Shown piece by piece: positions 1 through 11,399 of a stretch of 64,000 nucleotides of DNA; the stretch's first letter is position 1, and every line of letters begins with the position of its first letter. The translations under genes were made by a program, and so were the position numbers. The notes beneath the pieces are model-generated. The model ran no database searches. It was given only the letters and a program-made list of their open reading frames with translations, and was not told the DNA's origin. The stretch comes from Paramecium pentaurelia (Eukaryota; Ciliophora; Oligohymenophorea; Peniculida; Parameciidae): assembly GCA_905183005.1 (NCBI GenBank), contig CAJJDO010000018.1, positions 379,210 to 443,209 of the forward strand. Reading direction: 5' to 3'.

Positions 1-898
1 CCTGAATTAGAAAAAAGAAAAGTATATATTTATTAAATTAAGGCTGTTCTAGCTTAAAAAAGAGAATTGAGTTAACCTATTAAATTAAGTGATTTGACAG
101 AGCATTAAAAGAAATATGAAGAAGACAGAAAAATTAAAGAATATGAAAGAGAACATCATAAATAAGAATTGGAATTTGAAAGTAAGCAAAAATCTCTTAG
201 ATTTCCTAAGAGTTAAGCTTAACTAAGAGTTGAAGAAGAATAAAAGATGTAAAAATTGATAAGAGAATAAGAAATGGAATAAAAGAAGTTGGCCAGATTG
301 AAATAATTAAAATATGCAGATGTTGCTTAAGAGATATATTTTAAAGATCATCCTTAAAAACCTAAATAATCTCCACCTCCTAAAGAAGAGTAATCTAAAT
401 AAATTAAAGAAATTTAAATTACTGAATAGAACCTAAGAAAAATTAAAAAATTTATACCTAAATAAAGGCATTTAAGTTAAGATTCTAAAGATTCTATTAC
501 CGATTAAAGCAATCATCAAGAAAATCGACCACCAAAACCAATGACTAAAAAGTTATAAAAGGTTGTAGAAAAGGTTGATAAACCTTCAGAACTTCCACCT
601 AAACCTAAAACTACTGATTATCTCTAATAATTAAGATAGTAAAGAAAAGTTTAAGTAAGCATGGAAGATCAATGGGAAAAGTATATTAATATATTATTAT
701 AGAATAATTGAAAATAAAGGCTTAGAAAATGAATAGAAAGTTTAAAATGTTTTAAATAATGTTTAAAAATTAGAATAAAAGGCAAAAGAAAGAGAAAAAT
801 TAGCATTACTAAATAGAGATATATAAGCAGAAGAAGAAGCAAATAATTTATATATTGCAAGCATAAGAGCTAAATTAGCAATATTGGAGAAAAATTGA
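1..898 (+). CDS. Coiled-coil protein, 5' end outside window
   Basis: The gene enters from the left edge in frame 1 and stays open to about position 680. A 22-nt GT...AG intron at 681-702 then moves it into the frame that ends at TGA 896-898. Without the splice the frame hits TGA at 709. About 290 residues are visible. They are rich in Lys, Glu and Gln, with long charged heptad-like stretches, a Pro-rich middle and a second helical stretch at the end. Many TAA and TAG codons lie in frame, which shows the glutamine code directly. I do not recognise the family; a cytoskeletal or centrosomal coiled-coil protein is a guess. Confidence 0.8.
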
Positions 899-1095
899 TG
901 TTTTTTCACTATATTTTAATTTTTGTTTGTAACTAATAATAATAATACAATTTATATCTGAAAACATAAATTTTAAGGAATAAAGATGAAAAGTCCTTTA
1001 AATAAATAATATCTAAATTCAATTAAAAAGGATGGGTGTTGATTCTCATTAAAATAATCAAGATTAAATTTTAATAAATGAATTTTAATTTTAAT

Positions 1096-1773
1096 ATGAA
1101 TGAAGAGGTATTTATGAAATAAATATTTATTTGTTTATCATATTTATACTCAAATTTATCCAAAAAGCTTATTTTTAAAGAAAACATTTCAGATAAAGGT
1201 TTCAATATGAAAATTGCAAATTACTATCTTAAGACTGAGATAGTAATGCTTCAAAGGATTTAAACTAAATTATACTCATGTTAGATGCTTATGTAAAATT
1301 CATTATATCTTGAATCAAAGTACATTCACTTATAATAATGTCTTAAACATTTAAAATTAAGTCATCAATCAGAATAAATATTAATTATTCTTTATATTAT
1401 GTTGAAACAATAATTAAACAATATAGTTGAGTAAATTTTCATATAGAGTTCATACATAATTGATTCTAATATTAAATTATTAGATATTATTGAAATGCTC
1501 ATGGCATTTTTTATAAATATTTTCAAATAATTCTATATATTTGTTAAAATGTAAATAAAGCAAACCTATTAGAAAAATTATGCCTTAAATGTAAAACTTA
1601 ATTTAAAACAAGTATTAAGCTAGAGAATTGCTAAAAAAGTATAATTAATTTAGGCTGATTATTCTTTGCTAGCTGTTCATTACTTTCTTATAAAATTTCC
1701 AAGTATATAATTTATTTTCTTTATAAAATACCTCATTATTTAGGTAATTAATCAAAATCTAAATCAAATATGA
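1096..1773 (+). CDS. Possible unknown gene (open frame only)
   Basis: Frame 1 has no TGA from before 898 to 1771, nearly 300 codons, which is unusual by chance in this composition, while the opposite strand is full of TGA. The best internal start is ATG 1096, giving 225 residues rich in Leu, Ile, Gln and Lys; an earlier ATG lies at 898. No motif or family is recognised and no intron is needed. The last 41 bases overlap the end of the convergent zinc-finger gene, which counts against the exact 3' end. It may be a real gene, a gene with unseen introns, or decayed coding sequence. Confidence 0.3.
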
Positions 1774-2294
1774 TGGGTTTAGCTTCTGGATTATATTCGT
1801 ATTAATTGATTTCTTCTTATTCATTCTTGATTAAATAATTCATATATTACTTCTTATCTAATTTCTTAAATATTCTCTTATTTCATTGCAATTTTATTTT
1901 ACTTGATTCTTTATTTATTTTCTTTCCTTCTTTATTGATATTAAGCACTTAAGATTTTCATCCAATATTCTTCAGCTCCTTTTCTAATTCTTTTTTCTAT
2001 TTCAACTCTTGGAACACCTTACATTCCAAATATTTTATTCTTAATATCACTTCTATCACCAGTAGCATTTGGTATTCTGAATTTAATAATAAATTACTTG
2101 GTTAATACTTCATGATGAGCAGATTCAACATGATTTTTTAAAGAATCACAAGATGAAAACTTTTTTAAACATCTTTAACACATAAAGTGTTTAGCCTTTT
2201 AGTGTTAATGTAGATAAACTTCATTTTTAAATGTTTTATCACAGTAAAAACAAAATGGTTTTAAGTATGATAAATCTCTATTTTTTCTTCCCAT
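1733..2294 (-). CDS. ZNF207/BUGZ-type C2H2 zinc-finger protein
   Basis: Reading from ATG 2294 gives a 171-residue protein after removing two short introns, 2077-2097 (21 nt) and 1826-1850 (25 nt). Near the N-terminus are two adjacent C2H2 fingers, beginning CFYC and CQRC, with the diagnostic HQKAKHF segment between them. They are followed by PNATGDRSD and IFGMQGVP, which match the ZNF207/BUGZ family (SUF4 in plants) closely. Family members bind spindle microtubules and the checkpoint protein Bub3, and also act in splicing or transcription. This copy stops soon after the conserved block and lacks the long Pro-rich tail and GLEBS motif of animal BUGZ. Both introns are supported by restored homology. 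It is convergent with the uncertain frame to its left. Confidence 0.85.
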
Positions 2295-3068
2295 TTTGAT
2301 TATTTAAATATATGTTTATTATTTTAATTATATACATAATATTTGAAAGAAATGTTAAGAATTAAAAAAATTTATTATATTTTTATTTTCACATCTTAAA
2401 ACTTTTAAGAAAGATTTGAAAAGTATATTCTATGTTCAATTGAATTATATTTGATTCCTTTTAAACTAATTCAATTTATAAAATGTAATTGTTATATAAT
2501 AATTATTTGCCTTTTATTTGAAACTAAAATAGATTAAATTAGATTCAAAACAAGTTCTTTACAATAATATTAAATTTTGAATGAGATGACAATTATAAAT
2601 CAATTTATGTCTATATAAAAGATGTTAATCAATCAAAAAATTTGAAAAATAGCAATGAGGTATTGAGATAATTATTTAATTCATTATTTGTTGGCACTAT
2701 AAAAAAATAGAAATAAATGTGTTTAATAATTATTGAGCTATATATTTTAAATTTAGATATTGGGAATATACAAAGAAAGAGAAAAAATAGCATATTTAAT
2801 AGTAAAAATTAATAAAAAAAGGTTGGTTATAAAATATTATATAGATAATTTTTGGATATTAGATTTAAAATTAAAAAATAATATATGATGACAAAATTTA
2901 TGTGTTATAATAGATAGTATGATATTAATCAATAAATGGTTTTAATTTTAAAGTTTTTCAACTAAATGGTAACTTAAAGTTATTAATAATCAAATAATTT
3001 AAGATTGGAAGAAAGTATGAACAGTAATTGAAATTATTTAGATAATTAATAAAAACAAAATTAGACAA
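2295..3068. other. Gene-poor gap with one open frame
   Basis: This 774-base AT-rich stretch separates the zinc-finger gene from the membrane-protein gene. On the plus strand a frame stays open from just after a TGA near 2580 to TGA 3029-3031, and the piece from ATG 2717 would encode about 104 Lys/Asn/Ile-rich residues. No family, start context or intron supports it, so I do not call a gene. The gap must hold the promoters of the two divergent neighbours. Confidence 0.4.
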
Positions 3069-4017
3069 ATGGATTACAATGATTAAAGCGTTGGAGTATG
3101 TTATTGTTGCATGTTCTTTCGTTATAAACAGTTTATTTATTTGATGATGACAACCAATGCTATTTAAGGAATACTTCTAATGATAATAGGAATTTTTGGT
3201 CTATTAGAACAAGTTTAGATACTTGCATTTACAAAACCAATAGCATTGATCTTTTTATGCATAGGTAATGAAAACTTAATATAAAAATAGGTAGTTTGGT
3301 GGTTTCTGGACTCATATTATAATTAATATTCTTTGTGAGACATACAATCTTATACATAGGGAGAATAATGGTAATAGTAAATGTTTTGACTTCTTTATTT
3401 GACTTAAGTTCAGGGATAATCTTACTATTGTCTTGTTTCATGAAATTAAGTTTTATAGAATTCAATGATATACAATAATCGTTTAGCTCGACATAAAGAA
3501 CAATTTTGTTAATAATCTCAATAATAATAATTGTTGTATCTTTATATGGATTTTGGATGACATATCTTCAATACTAGACCATTGTACCATTATAAGAGTA
3601 ATTGGATAGAGAGACTAAAGTTGTGCCAGTAATATCTTTACGCCAAGCAGTAGCTAAAAAATTTACAAAGAATTTCATTGGTGAACTTACTCCAAATAAT
3701 AATAATAATATGAAATTGAATAGACCAACAAGAGGAGATTCAACATCAGAGTAATCATAGCCATTATAAAGAATATATGTATGAAATCATAAATAACTTT
3801 ACAGTCAAAACAATAAAATTAGGAAGAATAATATGATACTTATCCAAATCAAAGAAGTGATAAACTTATAAAAATATCTGATAATTTGACTCCATATAAT
3901 GAATATTATACTCCTTCCACAAATACGATAAGACATTCTAAATAAATAGATGATTAATAGGGTTTAAGAAAATAAAGGACTCCAAGAAATACTTATAATA
4001 AAAAATAATAAGAATGA
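3069..4017 (+). CDS. Four-helix membrane protein
   Basis: ATG 3069 to TGA 4015-4017, with two 26-nt introns at 3265-3290 and 3779-3804, gives 298 residues. Four hydrophobic helices fill the first 170 or so residues: around ILLMIIGIFGLLEQ, LVVSGLILQLIFFV, RIMVIVNVLTSLFDL and LLIISIIIIVVSLYGF. The rest is a polar, Asn/Gln/Ser-rich cytosolic-type tail. The arrangement resembles a tetraspan protein, but I see neither the tetraspanin CCG motif nor a large Cys-rich loop. No function can be assigned. The gene lies 40 bases upstream of, and parallel to, the surface-antigen gene. Confidence 0.85.
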
Positions 4018-4057
4018 TTATCTAATTTTTTAAATTATTAAATATTGTCATAGTTGA

Positions 4058-6298
4058 ATGAAGATGTTTCTTATTTTAATGATAGCAATCATTTAGTTAA
4101 CTTATGGAGATCAGTGTTCTGAAGTATCTGATATAGGTTTATGTTTAAAAACATCAAATTTTTGTATCAAATCACTTATAATATTAGGTTATATTGTGGA
4201 AGCAAATGTACCATATTTATCAGCTAATAATCCAATAGAGGGTGTAGTGTTAGATTAAGTGAATGATAGATGCATGGTAATTAATTTTAAAGATTTAAGA
4301 GTCTAAACTATTTTACAAGATGTGATTAATTAATAACTAAAGAGTCATGTAAATTAGGAAGTTGTTTATGGGATCCTATTAATGTTGAATGCTATGTATT
4401 TGATTTGATTATTAAAAGGAATGGGATTAAGCACCTTGTCAAAGTTACTCAAAATAAATTTGTTAATGGAATTCATAATGTGAATTGGTGAATTTTACAT
4501 AAACATTAGATTTAATAACTAATTATACATTGATGAATAATGTAGATAATTTATAGAGAGATGGAAGAGCTATAGGAACTTGGTTATATGAGTTTGGATA
4601 AATAATTTAAATCTTAGATAAATAATAATATCAAGAAACTTATCTATTCACAAAATGTTAATTAAAAAATCTTTGTGAATTAATTTAGATTACTGATGTT
4701 AGTTCTGGAATTGCTTTATGTCATGAATCTGAATTAGGATGTTATTTTGATGCACAATATAAAATGTGTAGAACTATTAGTCATACTACTAATTGTGCTG
4801 ATATTAAATGGACATCTAGATGTGAAAGTGGAGCAGCACCATGTATATGGTTAGGAGTAAAATGTGTTTAATATAATGATCCAGATGTTCCATGTAGTTT
4901 TTTAAGTACAACTACTTGTTTAAATAATGAAAAATGCTATTTAGAAGGTGCTAATTGTAAATCATATTTACGTTGTAGTGATTTTAAGACAAAAGAAACA
5001 TGTGATAATGATCATGGATTTAAATGTTATTTTGATGATTATGAAAACAAATGTAAATTATTAACTACTAATGTTCCATGTAAAAAAAGAGGACAAAATA
5101 ATTGTGAATGGTTGGGTACTTGTGAAAAGATTGATAATAAATGTCAAGTTAAATTACCTGATTATATTTGTTAATCTTATTCATAAATAGATTGTGAATC
5201 TGATATTGCTCCTTCTTAATGTGACTGGGATGATAATCTTTAAATATGTAAATATGAATATGCTTACGATTGTTCAATTCAAACATCTTTAGATTGTGAT
5301 AAAACAGGAAATTGTTATAATGATAAAGTTCTTAATTTATGCACAGTGATTCAACCAAATACAAAATGTGAATTATTAGGTTAAATATCATGTTAAAAGA
5401 AAATTAATTAAACAAATAATCTTTGTTAATGGTCAACAACAAGAAATCTTTGTATTTCAATTTTTGACTTTGCTTGTGAAGATCTAACAATAGAATTTTG
5501 TACTTATAGAGAAAAATGTTTTAAAACTGGTAATATGTGTAAAACAAGAAAATAATGTTAAGATAATATTTAAATTGTAGATTGTTGGGATGAATAATCT
5601 TAATTCTGTTATTATAATTTTGATTAATAAATTTGTACAAGAGTTACTACTTATTCTCCATGTGAATAAATATTTAGAGAAGCTTCTTGTAATTAAGCCA
5701 TTTGTGCTTGGTATAATGGATAATGTTAAAAATTAGAAAATGTTAGCTGTAGTGAATTAACTATTTAAAATTGTAAATACTCAAGTTAATGCTAATATTA
5801 TAATTCAGAATGTATTCCTCTTGATCAATGTGGTTTAAACAATGAAAATTAAGATGCATGTGAATTAGATTCTCATCATTGTATATATAATTCAGAAACC
5901 AAAAAATGTTCATAAATAGATGGATTGTCTGATTGCACATCTATTGTTGGAGCAGATAATTGCAATTATGGAGCATGTAAAATTATTATATATAATTAAT
6001 ATTAGGTGTTCTTTAACCTGGATTAAATAAAAAATTATAATGTGTTGAATATGAAAATTCTGATTGTTCATTTTTGAAATAAGAATATTGTAATTTTGGA
6101 TAATGTACATGGAATGTTACATAGTGTGTCTAATATCCATATAAAGTACAAAACACTACTATTATAATTGATAATTCAAATGCCACAAATACATCATCAC
6201 CTACAAATGATACAATTAATAATGACAATAAAACAACATCATCTAGCTATGATCATGGAATCTTATTCATTTCTATTCTAGCATTTTTTATAGAATGA
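4058..6298 (+). CDS. Cys-rich surface antigen, probably GPI-anchored
   Basis: The product is 721 residues after removing introns 4277-4299, 4396-4418 and 5977-6005 (23, 23 and 29 nt). It starts with a short hydrophobic signal peptide (MKMFLILMIAIIQL). The body is a long series of cysteine-rich modules with regularly spaced Cys and Trp, as in Paramecium surface (immobilisation) antigens of the PSA type. It ends with a Thr/Asn/Ser-rich stalk and a hydrophobic tail (ILFISILAFFIE), the layout of a GPI-attachment signal. Classical Paramecium antigens are roughly three times longer, so this is a mini-antigen. In ciliates such proteins coat the cell and cilia, usually one type expressed at a time. 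Assignment to the PSA family rests on the cysteine pattern, not on alignment. Confidence 0.85.
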
Positions 6299-6350
6299 AA
6301 TCTGATAACATATTACAAAAATCAAAAAAATAATAAATATTAAAACTATT

Positions 6351-6953
6351 TCATTTCATTTATTATAATAATTCTCTTTCTAATTTGTCAAAACCAAAAC
6401 TTAATTATTCATTCTCTTTTAATAATAATTCTTAAACTTGCATTTATACTTTATTTATAAAATCTTTTTATTTCTCTCTAAATAGATTAACACTTTTATT
6501 ATTCTAAAGTTTTAGATCATCATTTTCTATACTACTTTTTTGTTTCTTTTCTTAATTTTATTTTTTATATCCATATTTCAACCTAAAATTCATTCTTAAG
6601 TATGGAATTGCTAAGCGTTCTTCTTCTAACGGTTCTATTTGAATTTTATACTATTTCTTCTATCCTTAATTAAGATAAGGTTAAGAGTTATTCTTTGTAA
6701 CTCTTTGTCCATTCTAAATATCTGGTAAAATTCTTGAATTATTTTAGGAACGATGAAGCTTTTATATAACTAATCCATCACCTCCTTTTAAACTACTTCT
6801 ATTTGAAAAATTATTCTTTGAACTTAATATGTTAGGAACAAAATAATTTTAATGATTTTATTTTTCAAAAGGTGTCTTTTTTAAAGATCTCACAGAATAA
6901 AGTTAGTTTAAGTTTAATTCTTTATAGTAATTATCAAGCAAAGCCTATTTCAT
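6351..6953 (-). CDS. Unknown 200-residue protein
   Basis: An uninterrupted frame runs from ATG 6953 to TGA 6351-6353 when TAA/TAG are read as Gln. The N-terminal two thirds are basic, rich in Asn, Ser, Lys and Gln and probably disordered. The C-terminal 60 residues are charged and heptad-like, ending LERELLQQMK, and probably form a coiled coil. No known domain is recognised. The gene is convergent with the surface-antigen gene, whose stop is 52 bases away. I am fairly sure it is a gene because composition is even and the frame is clean. Confidence 0.7.
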
Positions 6954-7145
6954 AATAAATTATATTGTTTTTTATTTCTAAAATAATACTTAATTTAAAG
7001 AAATACTAGTATTCTCTCACAAACAGATTAATTAAAATGGTATACTTTTAAAAAATAATAAGTTTAATTAATATTTATATTTTGTACTTATCACAAACTA
7101 TTTATCATAATGTATAAGTTATAAATAAGAATAAAAATGAAGATA

Positions 7146-7409
7146 TCATTTTAACAAAAATTAAATATCTTAATTATTATATTAAAACTATAAGTTTAAT
7201 TAAAAAGAGAGTATTAATTATTAAATGAGATTTATCCAAATTTAAAGTGATATCCCATAATGCAATGAAAAAGTATCTTTAATATTTTAAATTAATAAGA
7301 TACATAGATTATAATTTAAAGATTAAATTAAATTGAAAAGATTATTCAATTAAACTTTAGTTTTAGGATTAAGATTACTTAATTTAATACAATTTTCAAT
7401 AAATTTCAT
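7146..7409 (-). CDS. Possible small protein of 87 residues
   Basis: A clean frame from ATG 7409 to TGA 7146-7148 lies in the 514-base gap between two minus-strand genes. The product would be rich in Leu, Ile, Asn and Gln with a hydrophobic middle. No family, intron or other support exists, and a frame of this length is possible by chance. The remaining bases of the gap are plain AT-rich sequence with nothing recognisable. Confidence 0.25.
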
Positions 7410-7467
7410 TTATATTTAATTAAATATATATGAGAAAATATATGAGAAACATAAAGAAATATATAAT

Positions 7468-8094
7468 TCATTCGTTTTCATATTTTATATCATCTAAATT
7501 TAGATCATGTTTTAATTTATCGAATAATTTACAAAGTTTCTGATCCCTAGATGAATTAGCATATTCAATTAGAGATTAGATATTTTTAACTAATTTTTAT
7601 TGTCTATCTTTTACTTTTTGAATAGTAAAATGATTAGAAATTTTATAAATTTATTATTATGTGCCCTCACTTATTTCTGTTTTAAATCTCCTAGCTGATG
7701 GTAGTATTTTACTAGTTAGAATTGGAGGATATTTTTAAGGAGTTTTTAAACTTAAATGAGGTATTTAGATTGGATTTTGATTTTCAATTACATCAAGATG
7801 AATTTTATATTTCTCTGTTTTTGAATTAACTCCAACACTACTAACAGATATACTTTTTTTATTTAAATCTCTTAATTATTTATTATCTGTAGAATGATCA
7901 TTTATAATATGAGAAACCTTTCCTATTTAATTATTATATGATCTATCACTAAAGCTATGTTTAATTAAGTGTTTTTTGGAATCATATTTTTGTTGTTGTT
8001 GTTTAGGTGAACTCATTTCTTTGAGTGCACTTTGACATTATTTTTCCAATAAATTAATTGGTCTGGTCTATATTTTAGGAAATAAAAAATTCAT
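7468..8094 (-). CDS. Unknown 208-residue protein
   Basis: An uninterrupted frame from ATG 8094 to TGA 7468-7470. The protein has a basic N-terminus with a short glutamine run encoded by CAA near residue 38, a Ser/Asn-rich middle, and a more ordered charged C-terminal 60 residues with helix-forming pattern around KVKDRQQKLVKNIQSLIEYA. No domain is recognised. It lies tandem with the minus-strand gene at 6351-6953 and is divergent from the plus-strand candidates beginning at 8240. Length, composition and absence of TGA make it likely to be real. Confidence 0.7.
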
Positions 8095-8239
8095 TATATA
8101 ATATTTAATACTTTTTTAATTCATTTGATTTTTAATTTAAAATATTATTTTTAACATCTATTTAATTTATATAACTATAATATCGACATCATTTTAAAAG
8201 TAAAAATAATATGATCATTTATTTGATTAATTACTTAAT

Positions 8240-8509
8240 ATGGATATGGATGAAAGTGAAATAATTAAAATAATATTGAAAAAAATTGGTATATTAAAAA
8301 TGGATAGCAAAATTATTAGGAATATTAGTTAATTAAATAGAGATTTTCTTATAAACTATAAATTATAAGTTATTAAATTAACTTGGTTCCATGAATAATT
8401 GTTAAAACAAATCTAAGCTAAAGTTGATGGACTCAAAAAAAGAGTATAATATTATAAAATGAATATTCAGCATTAAATAAAATAATCAAAGAAAAATATT
8501 TCAAATTGA
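8240..8509 (+). CDS. Possible small gene, 3' end unresolved
   Basis: ATG 8240 opens a frame of 89 codons ending at TGA 8507-8509, with a Lys/Ile-rich helical product. A second frame just downstream (about 8460-8568) also looks coding, ending DFNQF before TGA 8566-8568. Joining the two would need an intron of length 2 modulo 3, and I could not find one with acceptable ends. The structure is therefore unresolved and it may be a decayed gene. Confidence 0.3.
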
Positions 8510-8693
8510 TGAAAAATAGAATTGAATATGAAAATAAGATTAGTAGATAAGATTTTAACCAATTTTGAGTTATCATTTAAGTTATTAACGATAGAAATTA
8601 AAAGCATCTAATAATTTTGAAAATTTAAATTTCAATATATTATATTTAACAATTATGTAATAGAAAAGATTATCATCTGTTGACAAAAATTTT

Positions 8694-11155
8694 ATGTCTT
8701 CACTACGGAAATACGAAGAATATCCTTCATAAAAGTAAATGAATGCTTAAAAAAAAGAAATATTATTATAAGAGCAATAATTATTGATTTAAGACATTCA
8801 AGCTAATATTTCAGACTTAGAACTTGGAAATTATGTGAAATGCTTTACAAGTATAAATTTAATGTTTAATGATCCAAATTATTGTCTTCGTAAACATATT
8901 TCTTTTTAATTATTTGTACCTGAAGAAAAAGATTTCATTGGATTTACACTATTGAACTAAAAGGAAATTTGGATTTTATTATTACTATACTTTGATATAG
9001 TGAATTAGGATAAGAATTAATATGCTATTTATCTTTGGTAAAGCATAATTAAGAAAATGTCTGAATTTTTAAATTATGAACTAAGAGAAGAAGTAATAAA
9101 TAAAGTCAAACTTTATATTTAAAGGTCTAAAATAGGAAATAATATTAATAAATAATATAATTATAAAACAAATCATAATTATTATCTTCAAGAGAATGAT
9201 AATTAAAATAAAGAAGTGAAAGAGATTAATGATAATTTTAAGGAAATTTGTTTTGATAAATCTAATATAGCAACATTATCTGATAATTCAATAATTGAAA
9301 GAAGTTAGGTTTTAGAATAAAATATAATAATAATATATGATTAAGTTGATTCAGCAACAAATGATGATGTATCTAATTATGGTCCAAATAATAGTTCACT
9401 TGATTTGAATAATGATTTTGTAGAAATTACTTATCATAATTCTAATCCTAATGATTTTCAAATACCAGATATTTCATTTTAATAGTAATCATAGACAGAA
9501 GATTTAATAAAGAATTCTACATAAATAGATTAAACAAATAATTAAGTTGAGATTTCTTTAATAGCATAAATGGAATAATTAGGTTTATAAGATATATAAC
9601 AAGGTGATCAATTAAATAATGCTATTATTTTAGATAATGATGATGATATTCAAGATAGTTGTCAAAATTTAGAATTAGAATCAATCAGTTAGACTTCACT
9701 TGAAAATGTCAAAATTTAAGAATCATCAATTTATTAGTAGAAATTTTAAGAAGAAAATAAATTAACAGAGCATCTTGATGATAATAAAAGTATTAAGAAT
9801 TATTAAATAAGTATTTCAGATTTTGAATAAATCAATTATGATTCAATATAAAATATTGATTAATTTTGTAAGAAATCTCATGAAACTCCTCAATTTTCTA
9901 TGAATTAATAGTGTATTAATGAATGGATAAATTTAGAATAAAAGAATACAATATAATAATAAGAAGAACATTAAGAAATGTAATTTTTAAATTATGATGA
10001 ACTTTTGGCACATGATTAGGCTAAATAGATTTTAAAAAAAGATTTAGAATAATTAGAAAATGATTTAGATAATTAAGATGATATAGATAATTATAATAAT
10101 TTAATTGAAACTAAGTAGTAAGAATATGAAAGAAAAAAGAATTAATAATATATTGAATAATAGGATATAATAAAAGTTGAATTTTAATAATCTTTAGATA
10201 TAGTTAATTCATAGAAAAAGACTATTGAAGATTATTTTAAACCTAAAAGTAAAAATGAGACAAAAGATTCTATTACATTAGATGAAGAATATGTTTAATA
10301 AGATGAATTTCAATATACTTCATAGAATTAGAAAAAGAAATAAAGTAGAATAAGTAAAATTATGTAATAATCAAATGCAAATTCGTAATTAGATAATGCA
10401 TTTGAATATGATATATCTGCATAATAATAATAAAAGTAGCATAATAATTTAGAATAATCACATGATCTTGAATCTTAATAATTATCATATAATAAAAAGA
10501 AACGATCTCCTTATCTTGATAAATAATATGATTAAAATTTTATGGATAAACATGGATCAGGATATAGATTTGAGATTTAAAAGGCACCATAAAGATTAAA
10601 AGAAAAATATTAAGTTGAAGAAATATTAGTCCCAAAAAGATCAAGTAAAAGAATTTAATATCCTCAAAAAAGTGATTTAGAAATATCTAAAATGATTATT
10701 GCTAATAATGATATCTTGAATTATTTTACTCCTGCAGATCTCTAATCTTAATAAATATCTGAAGAAATCAATAATAGAATACATCCTATAACATATTTTC
10801 ATTAACTTAATAAGAATGATAAAAATTAAATAATAGTTGTAAGTTATTTAAATATATATTCTAGTTATCAAAAAACTAAGAACATTTTATTGATGATATT
10901 GTTGAGATAGAGATTTGTATTGAAAATATAAATGATAATGAGAGTCATAATATAGTTAAGGTAATATAAATAATTAATTAGATTTTAAGGGGATAATTAA
11001 ATGGACTGATTGCTTTAGCCTAAATAAAAAAATAAAATTCTGAATAAATTATCTTTGAGGATTACAATTTCTACAATAATTATCTTCACTTTCATCATAA
11101 ACAATCATAGGCTATCTATTTACCATTAGGCAGCTATTTAATTAATTAAAATTGA
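8694..11155 (+). CDS. Large Q/N-rich protein, CENP-C-like C-terminus (tentative)
   Basis: ATG 8694 opens a frame that runs to 10838. Introns 10839-10864 (26 nt) and 10961-10981 (21 nt) then carry it to TGA 11153-11155, giving 804 residues. The first 150 residues look folded; the middle is disordered, acidic and Gln/Asn-rich. Near residue 508 is KKTIEDYFKPK, which fits a degenerate PCNA-interacting (PIP) box, and NDILNYF near residue 672 is similar. Near residue 648 comes KRSSKRIQYP, reminiscent of the CENP-C signature, and the end (ILRGQLNGLI ... IYLPLGSYLINQN) resembles the last strands of a cupin fold, again as in CENP-C/Mif2. These matches are weak and made by eye. The gene model is solid; the family suggestion is not. 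Confidence 0.75.
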
Positions 11156-11399
11156 TTATATTATATTTAGTATTATAATATTGGATAGATATATTTAAAG
11201 AATCACATTTTAAATAAGAATATATATAAATATATATTCAATACAAACATCAAATTCCATTTTAGATTTAGTAATAAAATACGTTAAAACTATTTTATTT
11301 AAACAAAAATTATCAGAATTAAAACATATTTAAATATTTCTTTAATAACATGGTTAGATTCATTAAATTAGATTTTAAATAGAACTCTTTTGTAATTCT

